A DNA stretch of 64,000 nt from NCBI GenBank assembly GCA_020633055.1, contig JACKEJ010000005.1, forward strand, positions 682,001-746,000, in the 5' to 3' direction. The position numbers were made by a program, and so were the translations under genes. The notes below the pieces were generated by a model. It had not been told where the DNA came from, ran no database searches, and saw only the letters and a program-made list of their open reading frames with translations. Shown here in pieces: positions 46,237 through 56,903 of this stretch. This DNA is from Sandaracinaceae bacterium. GTDB taxonomy: Bacteria > Myxococcota_A > Polyangia > Polyangiales > Houyiibacteriaceae. How positions within the stretch are numbered: position 1 is the first letter of the stretch; every line of letters starts with the position of its first letter.

Positions 46237-47763
46237 TCAGGAGCACGCCCCGAAGCCCAGCGAGTCCAGCGCAGGGGGCGTGACGTCGGCGTGCGTCGTC
46301 CCTGCCTCCCCCGCATTCCCGTCCCACGTGGGAGACACGGTGCCGACACCGTAGGAGCCTCCCGACACGTCGACCACGCCGGTGTGACCGGCCGTGTCTC
46401 CGAAGCGCTTCACACGTCCACCGCCGCCCCCGCCCGCGCCAAAGCCCCAAGTGCCGTCACCCGGAGAGTCGGCGCCGTCTCCACCGCGCGCGGTGATCGA
46501 GCCTCCGCCCGAGATCACCGGCGCAGCGAGGAGCACACCGCCGCCGGCTCCTCCGCCCCCTCCCGTCGCATAGCCCGAGGTGCAGCCGCTCGGGATCGTC
46601 GCGGGCGGGGCGTCGCCGCCCGACATCTCGATCGCGCCCTCGAGTGTGACGGCGGTGTCCGCCACCAGGATCAGCGCTGCCCCTCCACGTGCGCCCGACG
46701 CGCCATCGATGCACGCGCTCCCGTTGCCCGCGGCACCGCCCCCGGAGCCGGGCGCGAGGTCCACGCCGGTCGCCGTGCCATACACGCTCCCCCCCGGCGC
46801 GTGGCAGACAGCCGCTCCCGGCACGTCGCACTGCGCGCATGCATTCCCCGCCTGGGCATAGCCGTCCATCGAGTTGCCGCCAGCTCCGCCATAGGCGCCG
46901 CCCCCACCCCCGTTCGGAACCAGTGAGCCGGCCGCTCCGCCGCACCCCGCCCCGGGACCAGCGCCCACGTGACCGCCTACGCCGCGTGCCGGGTACGCGG
47001 CCCCTCCCGCGAATCCACGCCCAGCACCATCGATGACTGCGCTGGGTCCCACATGGACATCGGGCGCATGGACGAACAGCCGGCCCGTACCATCGACCGC
47101 CGCATCGTGAGGCGTGATGCGCAGCGCACCCAGGATGCGGACCGACGCGGTGTAGCAGCGCGTGCCGTGCGTCTCGTGCTCGGCGCCCAGCGGGACGAAC
47201 AGCACCGCACTCGAGTCCACGACCTCGTCGTCGCAGAGGTCGCCCCGTCCGTCACCGTCGTCGTCGGACTGCGCCGCGTTGGCGAGGGCGGCGCAGTTGT
47301 CACACGCGTTCCCCACGCCGTCAGCGTCGCCGTCCGCTTGGTCCAGGTTGGCGGTGACGGGGCAGTTGTCGGACGTGTCATCCACGCCGTCGTCGTCGTC
47401 GTCGTCGTCGCACGCGTCGCCATCGCCGTCATCGTCCGTGTCGACCTGGTCGGTGTTCGCCACGCGCGGGCAGTTGTCGAAGGCGTCGGGCACGGTGTCG
47501 GCGTCCTCATCGGGAGGGCCCGCGTCGAGGCCTTCGTCCAGCCCCTGGTCCGAGCCCAGGTCGGGCGAGCCCGCGTCGCCGCCACCGTCCGCGCCTTGGT
47601 CCGTCCCGAGGTCGGGCGACACCGACGCGTCTGGCGCGCCACCGTCCGGCGGGCCGCCATCCGCCATGCAGTCGCCGCGTTCGCAGGCGGGTGGCGGGTC
47701 ATCACAACCGAAGAGGGCGCAGCCGCCCACGAGGGTCAGCGAGATCATGAGAGCACGTTGCAT
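46237..47763 (-). CDS. Lipoprotein with TSP3 repeats and a glycine-rich C-terminal domain
   Basis: A 508-residue lipoprotein with signal SLTLVGGCALFGC and an Asp/Pro/Gly linker. About three acidic TSP3-type calcium-binding units follow (NCPRVANTDQVDTDDDGDGD, DNCPVTANLDQADGD). The C-terminal 300 residues are strongly Gly-rich with strand-like spacing (GGGGGAYGGAGG, TGGGGGAGGGVLL) and scattered cysteines. The acidic region contains a run of seven CGT triplets on the plus strand (47388-47408), encoding an Asp tract. Related in style to the 19962 gene. AAGGAG precedes the ATG, with a GTCGAGC/GCTCGAC hairpin (47774-47790) next to it. Confidence 0.8.
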   Translation of the reverse strand: MQRALMISLTLVGGCALFGCDDPPPACERGDCMADGGPPDGGAPDASVSPDLGTDQGADGGGDAGSPDLGSDQGLDEGLDAGPPDEDADTVPDAFDNCPRVANTDQVDTDDDGDGDACDDDDDDDGVDDTSDNCPVTANLDQADGDADGVGNACDNCAALANAAQSDDDGDGRGDLCDDEVVDSSAVLFVPLGAEHETHGTRCYTASVRILGALRITPHDAAVDGTGRLFVHAPDVHVGPSAVIDGAGRGFAGGAAYPARGVGGHVGAGPGAGCGGAAGSLVPNGGGGGAYGGAGGNSMDGYAQAGNACAQCDVPGAAVCHAPGGSVYGTATGVDLAPGSGGGAAGNGSACIDGASGARGGAALILVADTAVTLEGAIEMSGGDAPPATIPSGCTSGYATGGGGGAGGGVLLAAPVISGGGSITARGGDGADSPGDGTWGFGAGGGGGGRVKRFGDTAGHTGVVDVSGGSYGVGTVSPTWDGNAGEAGTTHADVTPPALDSLGFGACS

Positions 47764-47960
47764 GAGACTCCTTGTCGAGCGCAGCTCGACTCAATAAGGC
47801 ACTGTGTCTCATTAACAACGAGTCAACACGTCTCACAATTCCTCGCCTTGGTGAATTTCATCCCCGACGGAACGCGCATCGGCGGCGCTCTGCGCGAACA
47901 CTCTCCCCCAAGCCGTCTACACGGGCGCCACGCTGCCCAGCGGGACAGGCGACGGATCGC

Positions 47961-48551
47961 CTACTGGCGACGCGTGTACTCCTCCATCGTGGAGGAGATC
48001 ATCAGCATCATGGCGCTCCGCAGCCGGCGCCTCTCGGCCGCGCTCAGCGCTGGATGGAGCGCCACGTGGAGGCCGACCCCCTGCAAGAGAATGATGAACG
48101 AGCGAATGATGGCCTTGTCCTCGCGGAGCCCAGTCCGCTCGCGCCACCACCGGGCGATCTGCGCCACCTGCCGCTCGACGCGTGCGTCCCGGACAGCCAG
48201 CGCCGCGCTCCCCGGGCGGACCTCCTCCCGGAACATCGCGATGATGAGGCCTCGCTCCGCCGCGGCATCGTCCATCACCCGCCCGACGATGGCCTCGAGC
48301 CAGGGCTCGTCGCTGGACTGGAGGGCTTCCTCGAGACGGCTGGCCACGCGCTCCGCGTAGCGCCGATGGAGCGTGTCGACGATGGCTTCGACTCCGGTGA
48401 ACGCGCGGTAGAACGTGGCACGCGACACCCCTGCAGCCTCCGCGATGATCTGCGGCGTCAAGTCCTCGGGCCCGTGCTCGCCGAGGAGCTCGAGCGTCGT
48501 CGACAGGATCTGCTCTCGTTGAGCCTCGATGCCGGGGCGGGGGGCGCTCAC
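47961..48551 (-). CDS. TetR/AcrR-family transcriptional regulator
   Basis: A 196-residue repressor starting at a GTG. Its helix-turn-helix domain is REQILSTTLELLGEHGPEDL, then TPQIIAEAAGVSRATFYRAF. The C-terminal region has WLEAIVGRVMDDAAAERGLI and WWRERTGLREDKA. The inducing ligand is unknown. The frame stays open far upstream through the gene on the other strand, so the GTG next to the HTH is preferred. Confidence 0.88.
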   Translation of the reverse strand: MSAPRPGIEAQREQILSTTLELLGEHGPEDLTPQIIAEAAGVSRATFYRAFTGVEAIVDTLHRRYAERVASRLEEALQSSDEPWLEAIVGRVMDDAAAERGLIIAMFREEVRPGSAALAVRDARVERQVAQIARWWRERTGLREDKAIIRSFIILLQGVGLHVALHPALSAAERRRLRSAMMLMISSTMEEYTRRQ

Positions 48552-48758
48552 ACGGCCGATATCGCTCGCCAGCCGCCGAGGTGTCAACCACTGGGGCCAG
48601 CCTGTGCCCGGGACGCGAGTGGGTCTGCCCGCCCCTCGATCCGCACGCGCCGGTGTTGGGACCGAGCCTCGAGGGCTCCCTTCTCCCGAACGCCGTTCCG
48701 GATGCGCGGCGACGGGCGGCGCGTTCCACGGAACACCGGTACGCTCGGCCTCGCATCG

Positions 48759-49352
48759 ATGACGGACCACGGCCACCCTTTCCGCCTCGACATCGAGGTC
48801 CGCGCCCCGGCACGCTTCGCCGCGCTCCAGCACATGTTCGCCGCGCTCGCGCAACTGAAGCGCGCGCAGTTCCACACCGACGACGAGGACGAAGAGGACG
48901 AAGAGGACGAAGAGGTCGTCGAGCCCAACGACCCGCGTTGGCGATCGCTCCTCGACACCGAGGCCCTGGCGCACTTCGCGTCGGCCTTCGACCGGGACGG
49001 CGAAGAGGGCCGCACACACCAGCGCTTGTGGGAGCTGACCGAGCCCGCGCGCCGTGGTGACCCCATCTTCCAAGTCCCGGGCCCGTGGCCGTTCGACGCT
49101 GTCATCGCCGGGATCTACCGCGCCGAGTACATGCTCGAGAGGCTCACGCGCGTGAGCGAGGAGCACGCCGTGCTCACCTACGACCCCTTCGCGGGCCCGT
49201 TCGGTGGGACCGCGCCGCTGGTCGAGCTCGTCGAAGGGTTCGGGCAGCTCGTGCGCTACGACTCGTGGAACGTGGGGCCGCCGCATCGCCCCGTGGTGGG
49301 GTGGGACTTCGAGCGAGCCGCGCAGCTCGTCCGTGCGCGTCGCGGCGTGTAG
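48759..49352 (+). CDS. Hypothetical acidic protein
   Basis: A 197-residue soluble protein, not recognised. It has an acidic stretch (DDEDEEDEEDEE) encoded by three tandem copies of a 9-base unit (48885-48911), then VPGPWPFDAVIAGIYRAEYM and DPFAGPFGGTAPLVELVEGF. It starts at ATG 48759, divergent from the TetR gene. Its last 97 bases overlap the end of the gene at 49256 tail to tail. Confidence 0.65.
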   Translation: MTDHGHPFRLDIEVRAPARFAALQHMFAALAQLKRAQFHTDDEDEEDEEDEEVVEPNDPRWRSLLDTEALAHFASAFDRDGEEGRTHQRLWELTEPARRGDPIFQVPGPWPFDAVIAGIYRAEYMLERLTRVSEEHAVLTYDPFAGPFGGTAPLVELVEGFGQLVRYDSWNVGPPHRPVVGWDFERAAQLVRARRGV

Positions 49353-49705
49353 CCCCTCACGGCGTAGACTGCGCGGAGGAGGCCGCCCGAAGCCGATGGA
49401 CCCGAGAATCGCTCGCTGGCCCCCTCCTCATCCACCGCGAGCAACGCGGCATGGAGCGCCACGTCGCGCTCCGCTGCATCGAGCACCTGCGCAAAGAGGT
49501 CGGCAGACAACGCGCGCAGCACCTCGGTCATCAGACCCCACAGGTCGAACTCCTCCGGGTCCAGCTCCTGCATCGCATCGTTGATCGCCGCCGCGAACTC
49601 CACGTCCTCGAAAGCCGGACACTGCGCCAAGAACTCCTCGAGCGCGCCGAGCAACTCGTCGAACGCGGCCGCCGCGTCGTCTCGTCCCGCGTCATCGGGG
49701 TCCAT
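49256..49705 (-). CDS. Hypothetical acidic protein
   Basis: A 149-residue protein, not recognised. The first 95 residues are acidic and helical (FDELLGALEEFLAQCP, LDPEEFDLWGLMTEVL). The last third is basic and lies antisense to the end of the neighbouring gene, so the natural C-terminus is less certain. The ATG at 49705 gives MDPDDAGRDDAAAAFDE. It follows the 49765 gene by 59 bases on the same strand. Confidence 0.5.
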   Translation of the reverse strand: MDPDDAGRDDAAAAFDELLGALEEFLAQCPAFEDVEFAAAINDAMQELDPEEFDLWGLMTEVLRALSADLFAQVLDAAERDVALHAALLAVDEEGASERFSGPSASGGLLRAVYAVRGYTPRRARTSCAARSKSHPTTGRCGGPTFHES

Positions 49706-49764
49706 GCTTGCGAAGCGTAGACCCTGCGGCGGGCACCGCAAAGAGCACCCCCACGACGCATGCG

Positions 49765-50319
49765 CTAGCGCGGCGTCCTGCGCATCCATGCAACGTTCGG
49801 AAGCAAGATGCGTTGTTCCGGGTCCCCGTCCCACGCTACGTCGAGCCCGGCGCGCTCGAGGATGGATACGAGACGTTCCCCCGCGTCGATCACCATCGCG
49901 TCGTCGAAGAAGGCGCCGAACGCGATCAGCAAGCCATCCCCTTCGAGGGCACGTTCGAGATCCTGCCCGTGATAGAAGCAGTAGCGGAGTGCCGAGCCAC
50001 CACGCTCGTTTCGAAGCGCGAGGACCTCCGCGAGACCGTCCGACTGCGTGTAGCCAGCGTTCTGGAGCGTGATGAATCCATCGCGCTCGGCGGATTCGAA
50101 GGCGGCGTCGAGCCTGTCGCAGTCGGTCACTGCGGGCCACGCGCGTTCAGCCTGAGCCTTACGTTCGAACTCCAGCGCGACGGCAGATCGCAATGCATCT
50201 TCGTCGAGGTCGTCTTCCCAAACCTCGTCTGCGATGTCCCGAAGCTCTTCGGGTGCGTAGAAGCCCGACCAGACGGCAAACCGGATGGACTCGAGGAGGT
50301 GTGCACTGGGTTCCTTCAT
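49765..50319 (-). CDS. DUF6891-like protein
   Basis: A 184-residue soluble protein of unknown function. RFAVWSGFYAPEELRDIADE, TDCDRLDAAFESAERDGFIT and LQNAGYTQSDG resemble an uncharacterised bacterial family (DUF6891, from memory). GDGLLIAFGAFFDDAM follows. It shares a strand with the thiolase gene, 22 bases downstream of it, so co-transcription is possible. Confidence 0.7.
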   Translation of the reverse strand: MKEPSAHLLESIRFAVWSGFYAPEELRDIADEVWEDDLDEDALRSAVALEFERKAQAERAWPAVTDCDRLDAAFESAERDGFITLQNAGYTQSDGLAEVLALRNERGGSALRYCFYHGQDLERALEGDGLLIAFGAFFDDAMVIDAGERLVSILERAGLDVAWDGDPEQRILLPNVAWMRRTPR

Positions 50320-50341
50320 GGGTCCGTCTGAGAAGCAAGCG

Positions 50342-51556
50342 CTACGCGGCCTCCACCACGAAGCACGCCGTGGTCGTCGCGCTGCCGCCGATGTTCAGCG
50401 TCGCGACCCGGCGGGCGCCCTCGACCTGGTAGTCGCCTGCACGGCCCCCGACTTGCTTGGCGGCGTCGAGCAGCATGCGCACGCCGGTGGCGCCGACGGG
50501 ATGACCGACACCCATCAGGCCGCCACTCGGGTTCAGCGGGACGCGCCCTCCAAAGGCGACGTCGCCGCGCTCGATGGCTTCGAAGCTGCGTCCGGGTGGG
50601 GTCAGCCCGAAGTGATCGATGGCCATGTACGCCGTGGGCGTGAAGCAGTCGTGCGTCTCGATGGCGTGCAGCGCGCTCGCGCCGGCGATGCCCGCACGAC
50701 CGAACGCGTCGAGGATGGCGCCGCGCACGTGCGGGAACACGTAAGGCTCGCTGCGTGAGGCCGCGACCTTGTCCTCGTAGCGCAGCGTGCTGGTGCGGTG
50801 TCCGTGCCCCGCGATGCGTGCCGGCCGGCGCGTGCGTCCCAGCAACGAAACGAACGCTCCGTTCGCGAGGACGATGGCCGCGGCGCCGTCGGTGACCTGC
50901 GAGCAGTCGTGCTTGCGGATGCGCCCGTGCACCACCGGGTTCTTCTCGTCGGACTCGGCGTAGCTGAGCTCGTCCAGCGACCACCCGCGCGTCTGGGCGT
51001 TGGGGTTGCGCTTCGCGTTGGCGAAGAAGCTGGAGGCCAGCGCGACGAGGTGCGCGCGGTCGAGGCCGTAGCGCGCGTCGTACTCGTCCGCGAGCGACGA
51101 GAACATGGCGGGCCAGACGTACTTCACGCCCTCGGCTTCGCGACCGACCCACGCGGCTGCGCCAAGATGCGACGCGGCGACGTCGCCGTGTACGTTGCGC
51201 ATCTGCTCGACGCCGACCACCAGCGCGCAGCGCGCGTCGCCCGCGCGGATGGCGTGCATGGCCCCCAGCGCGGCCATGCTGCCCGACGCGCACGCGGCCT
51301 CGTGTCGGCTTCCCGGCTTTCCGTCGAGCCCGGGGTGCAGCGCGGCGACCATCCCGGCCAGCTGTCCCTGCCCGGCGAAGAGCTCGCCCACGAAGTTGCC
51401 CACGTGGAACGCGTCGACGTCTTCCGGGTTCACCCCGGCGTCCTCGAGCGCCGCGGGCACGACCGCAGCGAGCATGTCGAACAGGCCGAGCCCCTTGCGC
51501 GACCAGTTCATCGCGAAGTCCGTCTGCGCGCCCCCGAGGATGTAGATCGGTTCCAT
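50342..51556 (-). CDS. Thiolase-family protein (acetyl-CoA acetyltransferase / SCP2-thiolase-like)
   Basis: A 404-residue thiolase. The nucleophilic Cys is in SRHEAACASGSMAALGAMHA. The second half has AIETHDCFTPTAYMA and the glycine-rich end motif NPSGGLMGVGHPVGATG. The HDC variant in place of the usual His-Cys motif order is typical of the SCP2/SCP-x and acyl-CoA acetyltransferase-like branch. It may act in fatty acid or steroid degradation or be a ketoacyl-CoA condensing enzyme; no other beta-oxidation gene is adjacent. Confidence 0.88.
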   Translation of the reverse strand: MEPIYILGGAQTDFAMNWSRKGLGLFDMLAAVVPAALEDAGVNPEDVDAFHVGNFVGELFAGQGQLAGMVAALHPGLDGKPGSRHEAACASGSMAALGAMHAIRAGDARCALVVGVEQMRNVHGDVAASHLGAAAWVGREAEGVKYVWPAMFSSLADEYDARYGLDRAHLVALASSFFANAKRNPNAQTRGWSLDELSYAESDEKNPVVHGRIRKHDCSQVTDGAAAIVLANGAFVSLLGRTRRPARIAGHGHRTSTLRYEDKVAASRSEPYVFPHVRGAILDAFGRAGIAGASALHAIETHDCFTPTAYMAIDHFGLTPPGRSFEAIERGDVAFGGRVPLNPSGGLMGVGHPVGATGVRMLLDAAKQVGGRAGDYQVEGARRVATLNIGGSATTTACFVVEAA

Positions 51557-51684
51557 CCCCGGAAGCGTGCATCAGGCGCCCGACGAGCGCGAGCGTCGTC
51601 GAGCATGCGTGACGCGCGCCTTGCAGACAGCCGAGCGGAACGCCGTGAACGGGGCGCGCCGCGGCCGAACGCCACGGACGCGCG

Positions 51685-53301
<1,617 letters not shown>

Positions 53302-53341
53302 GGATCCAGTGTGGGGGATCCAGGTGCGCGTTCAAAGCGCG

Positions 53342-53851
53342 TCAGGCCGCGGACGCGGTAGCCGACGCGCGCGAGACGCCGGTAGGCCCCGTCGTCGCTT
53401 GCACCTGCAGCGTGGCCGCGCCGAAGCGCCGTGTGCCCTCGGCCAGCCGCCCGCGTGTGGGCGCACCGTCGAAGGACAGCTGGCTGATGCCGCGCGAGCT
53501 CCCCGTAACGACCGCGGGGAACGCGTAGCGGACGTCGTCCATGGGGTCTTCGATCTCCACGAGGACCGCCGTCCCAACCGTCGGCGCGACGCGCATGCGG
53601 GCGTCCAGACCGGCGCCGGACACGTTCTTCACGTGGGCGACGTGGAACTTGCCGCCGACCGCGACGCGCACGTTTCCGGGCACCTCGACGTGTGGCGCCG
53701 AGAGCGCGTGACGGGACTCCGCGCGCACCCCGCCGAGCAGCTGGGCGAGCCCCACCAGCAGCGCCTGCTCCCCAACCTGCAGCGGCTCACCCGCGCGCTG
53801 CTGGGCGCTGAGTCGTTGGTGGTCGTAGATGAGGTCGAAGAGCGAGTGCAT
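53342..53851 (-). CDS. PilZ-like domain protein
   Basis: A 169-residue protein. HVAHVKNVSGAGLDARMRV gives the N/DxSxxG motif of PilZ c-di-GMP receptors, followed by strands VGTAVLVEIEDPMDD. The Arg pair expected before it is only weakly present, so c-di-GMP binding is uncertain. The start at 53851 has AGGAG six bases upstream. It converges with no gene and is divergent from rarA. Confidence 0.55.
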   Translation of the reverse strand: MHSLFDLIYDHQRLSAQQRAGEPLQVGEQALLVGLAQLLGGVRAESRHALSAPHVEVPGNVRVAVGGKFHVAHVKNVSGAGLDARMRVAPTVGTAVLVEIEDPMDDVRYAFPAVVTGSSRGISQLSFDGAPTRGRLAEGTRRFGAATLQVQATTGPTGVSRASATASAA

Positions 53852-54064
53852 GGGGGCTCCTACGTTCGGGGGATGTGCTGAAGTGGGACACAGCAACGCG
53901 CGTGCCAGCTCCCTCCTGCGACCACACGAAGCCTGGAATCCTTGGCGTTCTGCGATACGGAGGCCGCCCAGCGCGGCGCGGGCTCCATGACACGGATGTC
54001 GCGATCGGCGGGCTGTTGCGTAACGCGCGTTGGTAGGCGTCACGCGCGCTGCTACACCCGCAGC

Positions 54065-55405
54065 GTGGATCTCTTCGATCACAGCCACGCCAAGAAGGGC
54101 CCGCTGGCCGACCGCATGCGGCCGACGCGACTGGCCGAGGTGGAGGGTCAGGCGCACCTCTTCGGGCCCGACAAGCTCCTGTCGCGGCTGATCCGCGCCG
54201 ACCGCGTTCCGTCGCTGATCCTGTGGGGACCCCCGGGTACCGGGAAGACGACCACGGCGGAGGTCATCGCGCGCGAGACGGCGGCCACGTTCGAGCCGTT
54301 CAGCGCGGTGCTCGGAGGCGTGGCCGATCTACGCAAGATCCTCGGCGCGGCCCGCGAGCGCGCGCGCGTGTACGGCAAGCGCACCATCCTGTTCGTCGAC
54401 GAGATCCACCGCTTCAACAAGGGGCAGCAGGACGCACTGCTGCCCCACGTGGAAGACGGCACGGTGACGCTCATCGGGGCGACCACGGAGAACCCCAGCT
54501 TCGCGGTGAACGCCGCGCTCCTGAGCCGCGCGCGCGTGTTCCGGCTGGAGCCGCTGGGCCCTGCCGAGCTGGAGCGGTTGCTGAGCCGTGCGCTGCAGGA
54601 CGCGACCCGAGGGCTCGGCGAGCTGAACCTCGAGGCCGAGGAGGGCGCGCTCCTGGCCATCGCCGAGCAGGCGCACGGGGACGCGCGGCGGGCGCTGTCG
54701 GTGCTCGAGGTGTGCGCCGACCTGGCGCACGCCGCCGGTGGCAAGCTGCGCGTGGCGGACGTCCAACAGGCGCTCTCGAGCAAGACGCTGCTGTACGACA
54801 AGAGCGGCGAGGAGCACTACAACGTCGTCAGCGCGTTCATCAAGTCGATGCGCGGCAACGACCCGGACGCGAGCATCTATTGGCTCATGCGCATGCTCGA
54901 GGCCGGCGAGGACCCGCGCTTCGTGCTGCGGCGCATGCTGATTTTCGCGAGCGAAGACATCGGCAACGCAGACCCGCGCGCGCTCGAGCTGGCGGTGGCG
55001 GCCGATCAGGCCTTCGCTCGTCTGGGTATGCCCGAGGGCATGTTCGCCATCGCGCAGTGCTGCACCTATCTGGCGTCGGCGCCCAAGTCGAACGCCAGCT
55101 ACGAGGCGTGGACCACCGCGCAGCAGGACGTGCGCGAGCGGGGCGCGCTGCCGGTGCCGTTGAAGCTGCGCAACGCCGCGACGGCCGCGATGAAGTCATG
55201 GGGCTATGGCGAGGGCTACCGCTACCCTCACGCCGAGGGCGGTCATGCGGCGGGTGAGAGCTACCTGCCCGACGAGCTGGTGGGGCGGCGCTACTACGAA
55301 CCACGCCCCGAGGGCTTCGAGACCCGCATCGCAGCGCGCCTGGCGCGCCTTCGCGGGGAGGGCCCGGCAGTCGCCCCTGAGCGCGGCGACGGCGAAGACG
55401 CGTAG
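54065..55405 (+). CDS. rarA: Replication-associated recombination protein RarA (MgsA)
   Basis: A 446-residue AAA+ clamp-loader-like ATPase acting at stalled replication forks. GPLADRMRPTRLAEVEGQAH leads to Walker A (GPPGTGKTTTAEVIARET) and Walker B (ILFVDEIHRFNKGQQDALLP). The C-terminal domain has NVVSAFIKSMRGNDPDASIY and FASEDIGNADP. The GTG start at 54065 gives the normal N-terminus; the frame is open upstream but not conserved. Confidence 0.96.
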   Translation: MDLFDHSHAKKGPLADRMRPTRLAEVEGQAHLFGPDKLLSRLIRADRVPSLILWGPPGTGKTTTAEVIARETAATFEPFSAVLGGVADLRKILGAARERARVYGKRTILFVDEIHRFNKGQQDALLPHVEDGTVTLIGATTENPSFAVNAALLSRARVFRLEPLGPAELERLLSRALQDATRGLGELNLEAEEGALLAIAEQAHGDARRALSVLEVCADLAHAAGGKLRVADVQQALSSKTLLYDKSGEEHYNVVSAFIKSMRGNDPDASIYWLMRMLEAGEDPRFVLRRMLIFASEDIGNADPRALELAVAADQAFARLGMPEGMFAIAQCCTYLASAPKSNASYEAWTTAQQDVRERGALPVPLKLRNAATAAMKSWGYGEGYRYPHAEGGHAAGESYLPDELVGRRYYEPRPEGFETRIAARLARLRGEGPAVAPERGDGEDA

Positions 55406-55643
55406 CCGCACCGGGCGGACGAGGCCGCCCCGTTCGGCGCCGCCCTGTCTCGGGGGGTGCGGTCGCGACGCTCCAACGCTGGCGGGCGGTGGCGTCCGCT
55501 GACCATGACGTGGTCGGGCGGCCCTCCGGACGGCGCCTGACCGCGCCCGTACGCTTTTCTTGGAGAGGGACGCAACGTGCGTCGGGGCAGGCCGATGAGG
55601 GGGCACACGCGCCGACCCAGGTCGGCCCCGCACCCGAGGACCG
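55406..55643 (+). other. Intergenic leader of the translocon operon
   Basis: The 238-base spacer between rarA and the translocon-like operon shows no credible gene. A T-rich stretch (CTTTTCTT, 55553-55560) follows several GC hairpins and may end rarA transcription. The promoter of the operon must lie here or further downstream, but no clear -35/-10 pair is visible. Confidence 0.3.
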
Positions 55644-55886
55644 ATGCCGCCTACCCCGCCCACGCCGCCCCCCACGTCCGCACACGTGCCCATGAGGGAC
55701 CCCCACCAGGAATCCCGCGAGCGCGCTGAGCGACTCCTTGCCGCCGTCGCGCGTGAGCTGCTTGCGAATCCGTCCCCTGGAATGACGACGCAGACGCTGG
55801 GCCCCTCCGAGCCCTCGTCCTCACCACGCCAAGCCACCCGCTCGCACGACAACCCCATCCACCGCATCGCAGGCCTGCGCGCCTGA
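55644..55886 (+). CDS. Small protein at the LcrG/SseA position of the translocon operon
   Basis: An 80-residue protein. A Pro-rich start (MPPTPPTPPPTSAHVPM) is followed by one helix (SRERAERLLAAVARELLANP) and a disordered tail. GAGGA lies just before the ATG. An internal ATG encodes MRDPHQES. It sits first in the operon, where lcrG or sseA (chaperone/regulator of the tip protein) is found in known type III secretion operons. There is no sequence motif that proves this role; it could also be a non-functional frame. Confidence 0.45.
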   Translation: MPPTPPTPPPTSAHVPMRDPHQESRERAERLLAAVARELLANPSPGMTTQTLGPSEPSSSPRQATRSHDNPIHRIAGLRA

Positions 55887-55899
55887 CCTGGAGACCCTC

Positions 55900-56643
55900 A
55901 TGTCCAACACAGCCCCTCCCACGTCCACTCGCAGTCCCCAAGCACAAGCCGCCATCGACATCATCGCCAACCGCTTCGCCACGCGGGAGCAAGCCCGCAG
56001 CGCCGAGCTCGACGCGCTCGAGGCCGGCGCCACCCCGGAGGAGGCCGTCCGTGCGTTCGTGGACGTCATGCACGGAGCGTCTCCGCCGGCGCAGCGTGTC
56101 TACATGGAGCAAGCGTTCGAGATGTTGGACGTCAGTCCCGAGAGCTTCTTGGCGCTGCTCCAGGCGCAGGTGCGGGCGGAAGACGAGAAGGTGATGACGG
56201 CCACCAACACCATCCAGAACGCCCTCCAGAGCTCGCGCGAGCTCAGCGAACGCATGCAGGCGCTGCAGATCCTCCACCAGCGTGTGTCGCAGGACAGCGA
56301 TCAGAGCGTGGACCTGCAGGACGGAGACATCACCGTCAACGGCCGCCAGATGTGCCTCGGCCAGGCGGTCATCGAGTTCGACCTCGTGGATGAGCTCAAC
56401 CTCACGCGTCACGTGGACGGCGACCCGTTGTGGTACCGCGGTGTGGCGCTGCGCGCGGACGCCATCCAGAGCGCCATCGACGGCCTCCGTCAGAAGCAAC
56501 AGTCGGTCACGTCCTCGAACGAGCTGAACATGATCAACATGCAGCAAGCGATGCAGCAGCGCGGCCAGCACATCCAGCTGGTGTCCAAGGTGCTCGCCAT
56601 GATGGGCGACACGGAGCGCGCCATCGTCGGGAACATGCGATGA
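55900..56643 (+). CDS. Type III secretion needle-tip/filament-like protein (LcrV/SseB position)
   Basis: A 247-residue protein with no signal peptide. Its Ser/Thr/Pro-rich N-terminus suits a secreted T3SS substrate. Helices at residues about 10-150 (AAIDIIANRFATREQARSAE and others) are followed by a small strand-rich section (VDLQDGDITVNGRQM) and a C-terminal amphipathic helix (ELNMINMQQAMQQRGQHIQL). Long helices around a small core are the design of tip and filament proteins. A ribosome binding site (CTGGAG) is 7 bases upstream. Its stop overlaps the next start (ATGA). The role is inferred mainly from gene order. Confidence 0.6.
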   Translation: MSNTAPPTSTRSPQAQAAIDIIANRFATREQARSAELDALEAGATPEEAVRAFVDVMHGASPPAQRVYMEQAFEMLDVSPESFLALLQAQVRAEDEKVMTATNTIQNALQSSRELSERMQALQILHQRVSQDSDQSVDLQDGDITVNGRQMCLGQAVIEFDLVDELNLTRHVDGDPLWYRGVALRADAIQSAIDGLRQKQQSVTSSNELNMINMQQAMQQRGQHIQLVSKVLAMMGDTERAIVGNMR

Positions 56644-56903
56644 CGTCCGGGCTCACGGCCGTAGCGCACCTCGCCGATCTGCTGCGGCTCCCCCGCGCCC
56701 AGCGTGACGCCGTCTTCGCCCTGGGCGAACGAGAGCTCGCCAACGGGCAAACCGAGCAGGCCATCGAGACGCTGCAGATCGCAGCGCAGCTCGACCCACT
56801 GAACCCGACGCGCTTCCGCCGCTTGGGAGACGCGCTGCGCGCCGGCGGACGCGTGGCCGAAGCCGACCTCTACACCCAGTTCGCACAGGAGCTCGCACGA
56901 TGA
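56640..56903 (+). CDS. Short TPR protein, SycD/LcrH/SscA-like translocator chaperone
   Basis: An 87-residue all-helical protein with about two TPR units: LGERELANGQTEQAIETLQI, then AAQLDPLNPTRFRRLGDALR. Class II type III secretion chaperones (SycD, LcrH, SscA) are TPR proteins encoded directly before the translocator they protect. Here it overlaps both neighbours by ATGA. It is shorter than SycD (about 168 residues), lacking the N-terminal helices and one TPR, so partner binding would have to be simpler. Confidence 0.7.
   Translation: MTSGLTAVAHLADLLRLPRAQRDAVFALGERELANGQTEQAIETLQIAAQLDPLNPTRFRRLGDALRAGGRVAEADLYTQFAQELAR

Noticed and set aside
46237..47100. PE_PGRS-like or silk-like protein
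   Set aside because: The Gly-rich region belongs to a lipoprotein with TSP3 units and scattered cysteines; composition alone does not support such a family.
53942..54064. Upstream extension of rarA from an ATG at 53942
   Set aside because: The extra 41 residues show no family similarity; the GTG at 54065 gives the normal RarA start.
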